Source: a virus
IMG/VR virus record: IMGVR_UViG_3300028794_000186
Coordinates: 1 to 36,245 of that record
Reading direction: 5' to 3' (one strand)
Length of the DNA: 36,245 nt
Shown piece by piece: positions 1-6,178 of the stretch; position 1 is the stretch's first letter; each line of letters begins with the position of its first letter. The notes beneath the pieces are model-generated. The model did not search any database. It was given only the letters and a program-made list of their open reading frames with translations, and was not told the DNA's origin. A program made the translations under genes and the position numbers.

Positions 1-167
1 ACACCTCTCCCTTTTCGGCTCACGGTTGAAATGATCAAAGCGGCAAAAGGTTCGGCACGGCGCCGTATCCTGACAAGCCGCCCCAAATAAAGTCAAAACA
101 ATCTTAGCAACCCGCCGCACCACACGCTATGTCTATGCGATGTTGGCTTCATGCCGGGGAGGACGTC

Positions 168-449
168 ATGCGCGTGCTTGCAGCAGCTTCGATCTTCATT
201 CTTGTATCCGCATTTCCCATCTATTCGCTTGCGGCCGGGGCGGGAGACGTCATCGGCCAGTGCCTCGAGGACAATGCCGACGAGGGCCAGACGACGGATG
301 CCATTGCGGCCTATTGTTCCTGCGCCAACGAAAAGATGATGCAGGACAACTACGGTCGCGACATCGACATTTCCGAATGGGAAAAGATGAACGCGGACGG
401 CCAGGAGGCGTGCTCGAAAGAAGCGGGCTGGGTCAGCCGCCCGGACTGA
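168..449 (+). CDS. small exported protein, unrecognised
   Basis: A 93-residue protein opening with a classical signal peptide: MRV, then a hydrophobic stretch (LAAASIFILVSAFPIYSLAA) ending in an alanine-rich cleavage region near residue 20. The mature part is acidic and has four cysteines (QCLED, AYCSCAN, EACSKE), which suggests disulfides in the periplasm. The start at 168 is chosen over an in-frame ATG at 129 because GGGGAGGA lies just before it and because the signal peptide then begins at the N-terminus. It lies in the host flank left of the attachment site, so it is probably a chromosomal gene. I do not recognise the family; a periplasmic role is inferred only from the signal peptide. 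Confidence 0.72.
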   Translation: MRVLAAASIFILVSAFPIYSLAAGAGDVIGQCLEDNADEGQTTDAIAAYCSCANEKMMQDNYGRDIDISEWEKMNADGQEACSKEAGWVSRPD

Positions 450-521
450 GCCTATGGCGCGCCAGCGCGACGTTCGGGAACTTCCGCCTCGGCTCGCCGT
501 TTGCTTGGAAAGGATGAGGCC

Positions 522-725
522 ATGACATCAAGCAAGACCCGGACCGAAAAAGACGCCGAAGGCCAGTTCGCGCCGTCGCAAGGTGACCGCAGGAATAACG
601 GCATCGCCAGCGCGACGCCCCGCACCGTAACCGGCAACGACGATGCGACGCTGGAAGACGCGTCGAAGAAGACAGGACCGAAGCCCGGCTTCGATGAGCG
701 CGGACAGACCAATCGTCGCGGCTGA
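522..725 (+). CDS. small hydrophilic hypothetical protein
   Basis: A 67-residue, highly charged and polar protein (MTSSKTRTEKDAEGQF at the N-terminus) with no hydrophobic segment and many T, D, G and K residues, so it is probably disordered or a small stress-type protein. The start at 522 is preceded by AAAGGATGAGGCC, a good ribosome binding site; an in-frame ATG at 501 lacks one. It lies 72 bases after the exported-protein gene on the same strand in the host flank. No family is recognised. The coding call rests on the ribosome binding site and composition only. Confidence 0.55.
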   Translation: MTSSKTRTEKDAEGQFAPSQGDRRNNGIASATPRTVTGNDDATLEDASKKTGPKPGFDERGQTNRRG

Positions 726-908
726 ATTCCGTTGAAAAGATGAGCGTCGCCAGATGGGATCGGATTCCCGGTTTTTTCGCCACGTGAGCGCGGACTAAAC
801 TGCAGACTTCGATCCGCGATGTCGCGCAGTCCGTCTGCAGAACCTAATCGTGCCACGGTCGAACTAAATCAGGAAACTTGGCCAACAGCGCACATTGTTG
901 ATCCGGAG

Positions 909-1178
909 TCAGCCCCTGGTATTTGCCCATCGCTGCCATAAATCTTGGCTGGTATGTCGCGCATCCACTTTTCGTTCTGCGCGCGATCTAAGCCTCAGCC
1001 ATTCGCGTTTGCGTGTCGACTCATAAGGCCAATCGCAATCCATCTGCCCCGCAATAGTTGCAGCAAGTCCGTCAATCTCGGCTGCGGTTAGCGGCTTTCT
1101 GAATTGGATTTCCTGATAGACATAGATTGCTGCCAATCCAAGCAGGACGCTGACACCCGCGATTTTCCAAACCCTCAT
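909..1178 (-). CDS. membrane-anchored hypothetical protein
   Basis: An 89-residue protein with one N-terminal transmembrane or signal-anchor segment (residues 5-22, rich in V, L, A and I, followed by YQE) and a basic C-terminal half rich in R and W. The Shine-Dalgarno is weak (CTCCAGA before the ATG), so the start is less certain than for the neighbours. It points away from the prophage and lies on the host side of the attachment site. No family is recognised. Confidence 0.45.
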   Translation of the reverse strand: MRVWKIAGVSVLLGLAAIYVYQEIQFRKPLTAAEIDGLAATIAGQMDCDWPYESTRKREWLRLRSRAERKVDARHTSQDLWQRWANTRG

Positions 1179-1282
1179 TCTGGAGCACCCACCGTGGCAA
1201 CGTTAGACGGCCTGCCACACCAATGGCAGCCGGGGTTAACCAAGATTCACCGTTACAATTTGTCTTGTCCACAAATGGAGTC

Positions 1283-1323
1283 GAGTCCGGAAATCGTGGC
1301 GAGAGTCCGGGGATATGTGGCGA
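1283..1323. repeat. two tandem 20-21 bp repeats beside attL
   Basis: GAGTCCGGAAATCGTGGCGA at 1283-1302 is followed directly by a 21-base version at 1303-1323 that differs at a few central positions. The pair sits on the host side, 13 bases from the tRNA fragment. No role can be assigned. Confidence 0.6.
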
Positions 1324-1335
1324 GGCATAAAAGAC

Positions 1336-1380
1336 TGGCGACCCCTGCAGGGCTCGAACCTGCGACAACCTGCTTAGAAG
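1336..1380 (-). other. attL: 3' fragment of tRNA-Arg(UCU)
   Basis: Read on the minus strand from 1380, the sequence gives a 7-base anticodon loop CTTCTAA (anticodon TCT), a 3' anticodon-stem strand GCAGG, a variable loop TTGTC, a perfect T-arm (GCAGG, loop TTCGAGC, CCTGC), an acceptor 3' strand AGGGGTC, a discriminator G and CCA. The sequence upstream of the anticodon loop does not pair with GCAGG, so the gene is broken at the anticodon loop. A 45-base 3' tRNA segment next to an integrase gene is the normal product of tRNA-targeted integration: the intact tRNA is rebuilt at the other end of the element. I therefore call this the left attachment site; the exact crossover point inside the 45 bases cannot be seen. 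Confidence 0.85.
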
Positions 1381-1422
1381 GAATCAAGGTCGACGTTCGA
1401 AAGGTGTTGCTTTCTCAATCGC

Positions 1423-2553
1423 TTAGGCGGTGTCCTTCTTCGCGCTACGGGACAATCTACGGGAATCCGCGACACTGTCGAGAGCCGCCGCGACTTCCTC
1501 GTCGAGGACGTGAGCATAGCGGGACGTGGTCTTGAGCGAGGTGTGATTGAGCACGCGTTGGGTGATCTTGAGGTTGCCGGTCTTGCGGAGCGTCTTGGTG
1601 CCGACATCGTGGCGGATGTCGTGGAATTTGAAGTCCTCGACCTTCGATCTCCCGAGAGTCCGCTGCCATTCGGTCTTGGCGCCTTCATAGGTGATCGGGT
1701 AGCGCTTGCCCCTCACCTTCTCGTCCTTCTTGTTGGTGCGCTTGGCGACGTAGGTGAAAACCCATTCCTCGTCATGGCCCTTCAAGGGTTCGAGCAACTC
1801 GCGGACGGCCCTGGTGATCGGCGTTGTGACCGCACGGCCGCCTTTGCCGGTGGTCGTGATTGTTTTGGCGAACCAGTTGACGTTCTTCCACCGGATCAGC
1901 GTCTCGGCGAGGCGCAGGCCGGTCAGGCGTGCGAATTCGAGCCAAGGGGCATAGTCTTCCCGAACCGCAATATCGAGCGCGTCGCCCTCGTGTTCGTGCA
2001 GCTCGCGCACGCGCTCTTCGGCTTCCTTGAGCCAATGCTCGCGCCAGTTCGGCTCATTCAAAAGCAGGATCTTCCACTTGCGGCGGGCGCGCATGAATAG
2101 GCGCTTGAGGACGGCGGTCGTGTCGCGGTTGACCGTCGCCGGCGATACGGCCGCCATTTCGCGTTCGTCCTTATACTGCGTCTTGCCCCATCGCTTCTGC
2201 ACCCGGCGCCAGGCTATCAGGTCGGCGACCTCGGCATCCGAGATCTCGGACATGCGCTTGTCGGGTCCGAAGAATTTGACGAGCCGTTCAAGGGCGCGCC
2301 AGGTGTCGTCGCTGTTGGCATTGTGCTGGCCGACTTCGGTCCAGTAGCGGCCGGCGGCTATGTTGATTGTGAGTGGCCCCTGCCCTGTCGCTTTCGATTC
2401 CGCGATATCGGCCTTGGATTTTTCGCGAACCTTCGCCTCCGCCGCTACCGCTTCTTTTTTGTTTGTGGCCTTTGTAGAGCCGTGAAAGCGATGACCGTCG
2501 ACGACGAAATCATATTGGTAATATTGCGAGTGGGGACGTTTGAAGACGGACAT
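1423..2553 (-). CDS. int: tyrosine-family site-specific integrase
   Basis: A 376-residue tyrosine recombinase that catalyses integration and excision at the tRNA-Arg site. An N-terminal DNA-binding region begins with VFKRPHSQYYQYDFVVDG and is followed by a SAM-like core-binding region (about residues 60-165). The catalytic domain carries Arg214 (TGLRLAET), Lys in TGKGG near 237, His311 and Arg314 (FHDIRHD), His337 (LNHTSLKTT) and the nucleophile Tyr346 (SRYAHV). All expected catalytic residues are present. The start overlaps the end of xis by 109 bases, so the two are co-transcribed. The stop lies 42 bases from the tRNA fragment, as is usual for an integrase beside its attachment site. Confidence 0.95.
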   Translation of the reverse strand: MSVFKRPHSQYYQYDFVVDGHRFHGSTKATNKKEAVAAEAKVREKSKADIAESKATGQGPLTINIAAGRYWTEVGQHNANSDDTWRALERLVKFFGPDKRMSEISDAEVADLIAWRRVQKRWGKTQYKDEREMAAVSPATVNRDTTAVLKRLFMRARRKWKILLLNEPNWREHWLKEAEERVRELHEHEGDALDIAVREDYAPWLEFARLTGLRLAETLIRWKNVNWFAKTITTTGKGGRAVTTPITRAVRELLEPLKGHDEEWVFTYVAKRTNKKDEKVRGKRYPITYEGAKTEWQRTLGRSKVEDFKFHDIRHDVGTKTLRKTGNLKITQRVLNHTSLKTTSRYAHVLDEEVAAALDSVADSRRLSRSAKKDTA

Positions 2554-2738
2554 TGACGCTTCCTGCGGCGATCGATGAATTCGAGGATGTCGCGCTCGTC
2601 GAACTTCATCCTAACGCGCTTGTCGCCCGTGCCGGTCGGGATATAGGCTATCTCACCTGCCTTGACGTGTTCGCGCAAGGTCTTTTTCGAGATCTGCAGT
2701 TTCGCGGCAGCCTGGTCGGGCGTGAGCAGGTCGTTCAT
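2445..2738 (-). CDS. xis: excisionase-like helix-turn-helix protein
   Basis: A 97-residue protein with a MerR-like HTH_17 or excisionase fold: LLTPDQAAAKLQISKKTLREH is the recognition helix-turn-helix, followed by a wing containing GTGDKRVRMKFDERDILEFI. Proteins of this kind bend attachment-site DNA and direct the integrase to excision. The ATG at 2738 overlaps the stop of the upstream gene as ATGA and has GGGGTGG before it, which favours it over a GTG at 2750. Its last 35 or so residues are basic and are encoded within the start of int in another frame. A transcriptional-regulator role is the alternative. Confidence 0.8.
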   Translation of the reverse strand: MNDLLTPDQAAAKLQISKKTLREHVKAGEIAYIPTGTGDKRVRMKFDERDILEFIDRRRKRQCPSSNVPTRNITNMISSSTVIAFTALQRPQTKKKR

Positions 2739-3331
2739 AACCGCATCCACCCCTGGTACTTGGCATGAAAATCGAGCCAGAGGGCAGCGGCGGCCGCGTC
2801 CGTGTTCAATTGTTTTTTTGACGTGATGCCAAGCTCGGTTTTCAACGCCACGTCGGCCGCTTCCTTGTCGTCGACGACTTCGCCATCCCGGATCTCACTG
2901 AGAAAGCGTTGAAACACAGGGTCGACCAGAAGCATGGACGCCTGCGCGGCATAGTCCTTCTGCCTTCCGGGCGACTGTTCGTTTCTCTCATTCTCGGTCG
3001 GCGCGGCGCCTTTCAGGGCCGCCAGTTCCTGCTCCAGTCTTGCGACTTCCGAAGCAAGATGGCGCGTGCGTTTCGCCGCCCGGTCGAACAGTGGCAGGAA
3101 GAAGGTGAGCTGGTCGAGCGCTTCTGACAGCAGTGTCACTTCATCATTGCGCGCGTAGCGGGTCAGGTCGCAGATGACGTGTTCTGAACCGTCGAAACGG
3201 CTGGAGACTATCCAGCGCTCGCCTCGGTTACTGCGTTCCAGCCGCCATTCGTCGGCGGCGATGCGATCGGCGAGGTTGATCAGCCGTTGCAGGCGGGAAC
3301 GTTCGGCGACATTGTCGGGATTGGCATTCAT
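2735..3331 (-). CDS. conserved phage protein, coiled-coil middle, unknown function
   Basis: A 198-residue protein. Residues 1-75 are mixed alpha/beta with several Trp and Arg (DEWRLERSNRGERWIVSSRF). The middle is a likely coiled coil (RHLASEVARLEQELAALKG). The C-terminal 75 residues begin KDYAAQASMLLVDPVFQRFL and include GITSKKQLNTDAAAAALW, a module I associate with early-region proteins of proteobacterial phages. The ATG at 3331 has CGAGG upstream and overlaps the preceding stop as ATGA; its own stop overlaps xis the same way, so the three genes are translationally coupled. The function is not known to me. Confidence 0.75.
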   Translation of the reverse strand: MNANPDNVAERSRLQRLINLADRIAADEWRLERSNRGERWIVSSRFDGSEHVICDLTRYARNDEVTLLSEALDQLTFFLPLFDRAAKRTRHLASEVARLEQELAALKGAAPTENERNEQSPGRQKDYAAQASMLLVDPVFQRFLSEIRDGEVVDDKEAADVALKTELGITSKKQLNTDAAAAALWLDFHAKYQGWMRL

Positions 3332-3513
3332 GTGGCCTCGCTTTCGGCGAGAAACAGAAGATGCATGGAAATCGCTGGCAGCGAGATCCGGCGCGTGACG
3401 GTGCCGCCAAGGGCTGTGACGCGATAAACGCGGACGACCTTCAACCCGTGCCAGGCCGGCCGCGCGTTCGTCCGGTTTCTCAGAGTCTGGCCATGCGAAG
3501 CAGGTTGCCTCAT
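3328..3513 (-). CDS. small conserved phage protein, unknown function
   Basis: A 61-residue protein linked by ATGA overlaps to both neighbours (3510-3513 and 3328-3331), which is the main support for it being real. The second half (KVVRVYRVTALGGTVTRRI, then LPAISM) looks like a small beta-rich domain; the N-terminus is basic. No catalytic motif or membrane segment is present. It lies between the HNH gene and the coiled-coil gene of the leftward early operon. Confidence 0.6.
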   Translation of the reverse strand: MRQPASHGQTLRNRTNARPAWHGLKVVRVYRVTALGGTVTRRISLPAISMHLLFLAESEAT

Positions 3514-3944
3514 TGTTGGCCTCGCTCCGCCACGTGCGTTTCTTCCTCGACAATCCTGTGGATGTGGATCGGCTCGCCGGCTGGCTCGATCGCCTGCAGG
3601 TAATCCTCAAGGTCGAGCTGGGCATATTTCCGCCGGTTCTTGATGCGAGCATTTGCCTTGCGATGCGGAGCATCCCATTGATTGTGGCAGCGGTTGCACA
3701 GCGCGCGGCACCGATCGGGATCGGCGTGACGTTCGTCGTGATCCATGTGGGCAATCGTCAGTTTCACTTTCGAACCTGTGATCGGATGCGGCAGTCCGTC
3801 TTCGGCTCGGCAATCCGGATTCTGGGGAGTGCCCTCGCAGCGGTTTTCGGCGCGTGCGAGGAGTTCAGCGCGGAAGGCGCGCCATTCCTTCGACCGGATG
3901 CCGCCGCCGGGATATAGTTTCGCGCGTTCGGGCCGGATCGGCAT
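3510..3944 (-). CDS. HNH-type nuclease domain protein
   Basis: A 144-residue protein with a compact HNH signature: a Cys pair region around RCEGTPQNPDCRAEDG, then the catalytic strand TIAHMDHDERHADPDRC, and CNRCHNQWDAPHR closing the beta-beta-alpha-metal fold and supplying the Zn-binding Cys residues and last His. HNH proteins nick or cut DNA using one metal ion. The start at 3944 has GAGGGA upstream and follows the previous stop by one base; an in-frame ATG at 3974 is less well placed. It is distinct from the second HNH protein near the terminase. Being in the early operon, it is unlikely to be the packaging HNH; its target is unknown. Confidence 0.8.
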   Translation of the reverse strand: MPIRPERAKLYPGGGIRSKEWRAFRAELLARAENRCEGTPQNPDCRAEDGLPHPITGSKVKLTIAHMDHDERHADPDRCRALCNRCHNQWDAPHRKANARIKNRRKYAQLDLEDYLQAIEPAGEPIHIHRIVEEETHVAERGQQ

Positions 3945-3945
3945 G

Positions 3946-4029
3946 TCAGTCCCTCGCCGCCATGGCGAAGACACCGAGGATCATGAAAATGGCGCCGATG
4001 ATCTGCGGGTTGAAGATCTGGTCAAGCAT
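3946..4029 (-). CDS. 27-residue single-span membrane peptide
   Basis: A 27-residue peptide, MLDQIFNPQIIGAIFMILGV followed by FAMAARD, that is almost entirely one hydrophobic helix. Its ATG overlaps the end of the Cys-rich gene by 8 bases and its stop ends one base before the HNH start codon, the packing typical of this operon. I cannot assign a function. Tiny membrane peptides in early phage operons can act on host membrane enzymes, but nothing here shows that. Confidence 0.5.
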   Translation of the reverse strand: MLDQIFNPQIIGAIFMILGVFAMAARD

Positions 4030-4270
4030 GGGCGTCGGCCCCCTGTCGTTCGTGATACCGCGCACGGCGGCGTTCGTTGTAGGTAATCTCCCAAAGCTCG
4101 TGCTTGGCGATGCGGTGCTGCTCGCGCAGGTCATCCGGGATCGGTTGCCGGCGCGCGGCCATGTATTGGAATTGGGCCGCGATACGGCGAAGCGGGCAGC
4201 GCTTGCTTTCGTCGTCGCAATCGGGAAGCCTGCAGGACAGGCATGGATGCTTGGGCTTAGACGGGGACAT
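4022..4270 (-). CDS. small cysteine-rich early protein
   Basis: An 82-residue protein. The N-terminus holds four cysteines in CLSCRLPDCDDESKRC, which could bind one zinc ion. The rest is a charged, helical region rich in Arg, ending HERQGADAHA. The start at 4270 (MSPSKPKH) lies 14 bases inside the upstream gene, which fixes it against an in-frame start at 4360. It could be a small DNA- or protein-binding adaptor; the family is not recognised. Confidence 0.65.
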   Translation of the reverse strand: MSPSKPKHPCLSCRLPDCDDESKRCPLRRIAAQFQYMAARRQPIPDDLREQHRIAKHELWEITYNERRRARYHERQGADAHA

Positions 4271-4748
4271 GTCGCACTCCCTTGCGGCAGTCAGGGCATT
4301 GCTCGAAATCGAGCACGCCGTGTTCGCAGGGTGTGGTGAAGGCGCGGACGTAATTTTCACGCTGCGCCTTGTCGTGGGAAGCGCGCTCTTCCTGCGTCAT
4401 GGCGGCAAGCCGGGCATTGGCGCGTTCGACAAGATCCTGAAGGCGCGGGCCTTCCGCGCTCTCGGACGGGGCGGCGGGCTCGATCGTGCTAACGCCGGCC
4501 ATCGTGTTGATCGCGAGCGCGAACAGCTCGGCCAGCCGGCCGACCTCCTGGTCATCCCTGATGCCGAGCGGATCGACCTGCAGGATATCCTTGCCGGCCG
4601 CATCGATGATCTCGCCGAGTTCTTCGACGTGATGGCGAACCGGCACGGTGATGCCGAGTTCGGCGAGTTGCGCGGTGAAGGCCTGCTGCGCCGCCTTGGG
4701 CGGCCATTCGGCGGCGAGGCGAAGGGTGATGGTTTCAGGCTGCGACAT
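4257..4748 (-). CDS. early phage protein with C-terminal zinc-ribbon-like motif
   Basis: A 163-residue protein. The N-terminal half (LAAEWPPKAAQQAFTAQL and on) is alpha/beta without a known motif. The C-terminus has CEHGVLDFEQCPDC, a C-x2-H/x6/C-x2-C arrangement that should bind zinc. The start at 4748 has GGAGGAATCC immediately upstream, a strong ribosome binding site, and overlaps the previous gene by 14 bases. Two consecutive early genes carrying Cys-rich motifs suggests small nucleic-acid or host-protein binding roles, but this is inference. Confidence 0.7.
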   Translation of the reverse strand: MSQPETITLRLAAEWPPKAAQQAFTAQLAELGITVPVRHHVEELGEIIDAAGKDILQVDPLGIRDDQEVGRLAELFALAINTMAGVSTIEPAAPSESAEGPRLQDLVERANARLAAMTQEERASHDKAQRENYVRAFTTPCEHGVLDFEQCPDCRKGVRHVPV

Positions 4749-5151
4749 TGGATTCCTCCAATGCGATCAAGGCCTCGGTGATGGCGGACAGCTTCGCCTC
4801 TACATGGCCGACCTGAACCCGATGGCCGGTGCGAAGTCGCAGTCGTCTGCCCCTCAGACGCCGTAGGCGCTCGATCTCGGCCAGGCAGAGCGCGCCGGCA
4901 CGGATGAGGTTTTCACGGCGGGTACGGGGCTTCCACCAATCATTCGACCATGATGATGGCCAGCCGGCGGATGGAACGTTGGGATTGTGCAATCGTGGAT
5001 CAAAGCGGAAATAGGCGAGTGCGGCCTTGAAGATCGAACCGTCCGTGTGCTGGTCGTCGTGGTCGATCGACCAGCCTTCGATCTCGATCTGTCGAGTGCG
5101 TTCCGCCTCGATCAAGGCGTTTGCACGTTTGCGGGGTGATAACGTCACCAT
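4735..5151 (-). CDS. conserved phage protein of the ER-RQI-EGW type
   Basis: A 138-residue protein with a pattern common in tailed-phage early regions: EAERTRQIEIEGWSIDHDDQH, a stretch AALAYFRFD, a Trp-rich centre (WPSSWSNDWWKPRTRRENL) and RAGALCLAEIERLRR. The conserved acidic and His residues (EGW, HDDQH) could bind metal, and similar segments occur near nucleotide-metabolism domains in some phages, but I cannot name a reaction. It overlaps the deoxyribosyltransferase-like gene upstream by 7 bases, so a shared nucleotide-related role is possible. Start 5151 is the only suitable ATG. Confidence 0.75.
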   Translation of the reverse strand: MVTLSPRKRANALIEAERTRQIEIEGWSIDHDDQHTDGSIFKAALAYFRFDPRLHNPNVPSAGWPSSWSNDWWKPRTRRENLIRAGALCLAEIERLRRLRGRRLRLRTGHRVQVGHVEAKLSAITEALIALEESNVAA

Positions 5152-5588
5152 GTTGCACCCTCCTCAAGAGCGGACGCGACCTCTTCGAACGAAGTGCAGA
5201 TATGGTTCGCCATCAACGCCATTAGCTCTGGCTCTTCGCCGTCGCGCGTCCAGATGATCAGTCGCTTGCCGCGACCCGCAAACCAGCCAGCCTCAAGGTG
5301 TGCCGAGCGGCCGCAAGGCAGAAGCAGAACACAAGTGTCCGCCCACTCTATGCCTCGGAAATCAGTCACGTATCCGCGCGCGGCGATGGGGTGGGTGGTC
5401 AGCAACTCGCGATATTTCTTGGCGCTCCACGCCTGCCAGTCGGGGTCGATCTCCGACCATGCAAAACCGGGTACGCCGTTGGGCGGGTTGCGGAAGTCGT
5501 AGACCTCATGGCCGATCGACTGCAGGAGCGTCACGGCTTCGGGCTGCCTGGCATTGCGCCAGGACGAAGCGAGGTAGATCCGGCTCAT
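5145..5588 (-). CDS. nucleoside 2-deoxyribosyltransferase-like protein
   Basis: A 147-residue protein matching the nucleoside 2-deoxyribosyltransferase-like fold. IYLASSWRN is the first strand and loop, EVYDFRNPP follows, DTCVLLLPCGRSAHLEAGW contains the strand and the Ser-x-x-x-Glu type active-site loop, and AGRGKRLIIW is the next strand. Family members cleave or exchange the base on deoxynucleosides or deoxynucleotides. The ATG at 5588 overlaps the upstream stop as ATGA; an in-frame ATG at 5606 is less well placed. In a phage early operon it could salvage or sanitise nucleotides or feed base modification. The exact substrate cannot be read from the sequence. Confidence 0.8.
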   Translation of the reverse strand: MSRIYLASSWRNARQPEAVTLLQSIGHEVYDFRNPPNGVPGFAWSEIDPDWQAWSAKKYRELLTTHPIAARGYVTDFRGIEWADTCVLLLPCGRSAHLEAGWFAGRGKRLIIWTRDGEEPELMALMANHICTSFEEVASALEEGATW

Positions 5589-5719
5589 AGTGCCCTCCCC
5601 GCCCACGCCACACCGGCCGCCGTTAGGGCGGCAGTGATGACCAGGATTATCAGCAGCGTGAGTTCCGGCCGTGGCGATGGCTCGGGTTCGGCGATCATGG
5701 GCGTGATATGGATGCGCAT
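5585..5719 (-). CDS. 44-residue single-span membrane peptide
   Basis: A short polar N-terminus (MRIHITPMIAEPEPSPRPE) is followed by one strong transmembrane helix (LTLLIILVITAALTAAGVAW). Its stop overlaps the deoxyribosyltransferase-like start as ATGA, which supports translation. No function is known. It is the second tiny membrane peptide of the leftward operon. Confidence 0.6.
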   Translation of the reverse strand: MRIHITPMIAEPEPSPRPELTLLIILVITAALTAAGVAWAGRAL

Positions 5720-5788
5720 CGGGCGTCTCCGGTTCGATTGCATGTCGACCGGCGGCGGGGTTTTACGCCGGTCGACGCGCAATCGCGC

Positions 5789-6094
5789 CTAGGCGTCGGC
5801 CATGGTGCGGCTGTAGATGCGCTTCGCCTCGGCGAAGTGATCGCGGATCTCGTGATCGGTGAACTCGACGAGCATCGCCTCGCGGGTGTTGGCGTCCGGG
5901 TGGGCGCCCATCCAACTTGCCATCGAATCAGGTGTCACCGTGCGGCGATGGGTGTCGTTGGGCTTGACGCGGGCATTGACCCGCGCCGTGCGAGGCTCGA
6001 CGATTTCGGCCATTGGAAGGCCGCCGAAGACGCGGGCGAACGCGGCTTCGTATCTGGCGTCGGTGGCAGGCTGGCGGTGGTGGTAGAGCGACAT
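5789..6094 (-). CDS. first gene of the leftward early operon, unknown function
   Basis: A 101-residue soluble protein (MSLYHHRQPATDARYEAAFA), mixed helical, with no recognised domain. It is the promoter-proximal gene of the operon that ends with xis and int. The ATG at 6094 has GGAG ten bases upstream, but that GGAG is the 3' arm of a perfect hairpin followed by TTTTT, so its translation and transcription are likely both controlled. Its position corresponds to that of lambda N, but it is not Arg-rich at the N-terminus like N, so I do not call it an antiterminator. Confidence 0.65.
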   Translation of the reverse strand: MSLYHHRQPATDARYEAAFARVFGGLPMAEIVEPRTARVNARVKPNDTHRRTVTPDSMASWMGAHPDANTREAMLVEFTDHEIRDHFAEAKRIYSRTMADA

Positions 6095-6095
6095 G

Positions 6096-6123
6096 AAAAA
6101 CTCCGTTCGGGTTTGGAACGGAG
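6096..6123 (-). terminator. hairpin plus T5 in the leader of the leftward operon
   Basis: On the minus strand CTCCGTTC (6123-6116), a 7-base loop and GAACGGAG (6108-6101) form a perfect 8-bp stem followed by TTTTT (6100-6096) and then C and the ATG at 6094. This has the form of an intrinsic terminator. The GGAG of the only visible Shine-Dalgarno is inside the stem, so the element could also block ribosome access. Confidence 0.65.
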
Positions 6124-6132
6124 CAAGAAATA

Positions 6133-6178
6133 GTAGGAAGTTTTCAACTTGTAAGGTGGAAAGTAGAAAACTTCCTAC
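6133..6178. promoter_or_regulatory. repressor operators O1 and O2 (OL-like)
   Basis: Two operator copies in inverted orientation. O1 is GTAGGAAGTTTTCAACT at 6133-6149, identical base for base to O5 at 7594-7610. O2 is AGTAGAAAACTTCCTAC at 6162-6178 on the plus strand, one mismatch from the reverse complement of O1. A -10-like TACTAT on the minus strand at 6135-6130 overlaps O1, so repressor bound here would block the leftward operon. The binding protein is inferred to be the repressor encoded at 6835-7545. Confidence 0.8.

Noticed and set aside
1510-2100. Long plus-strand open frame opposite the integrase
   Set aside because: It is antisense to a clear tyrosine recombinase, has no ribosome binding site and no recognisable fold.
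3510-3944. Idea that this HNH gene is a homing endonuclease inserted in the operon
   Set aside because: Its start and stop are coupled to neighbours like every other gene of the operon, and no gene is interrupted.
5789-6094. Idea that the first leftward gene is an N-like antiterminator
   Set aside because: Position fits, but there is no Arg-rich RNA-binding N-terminus and no boxB-like hairpin was identified with confidence.
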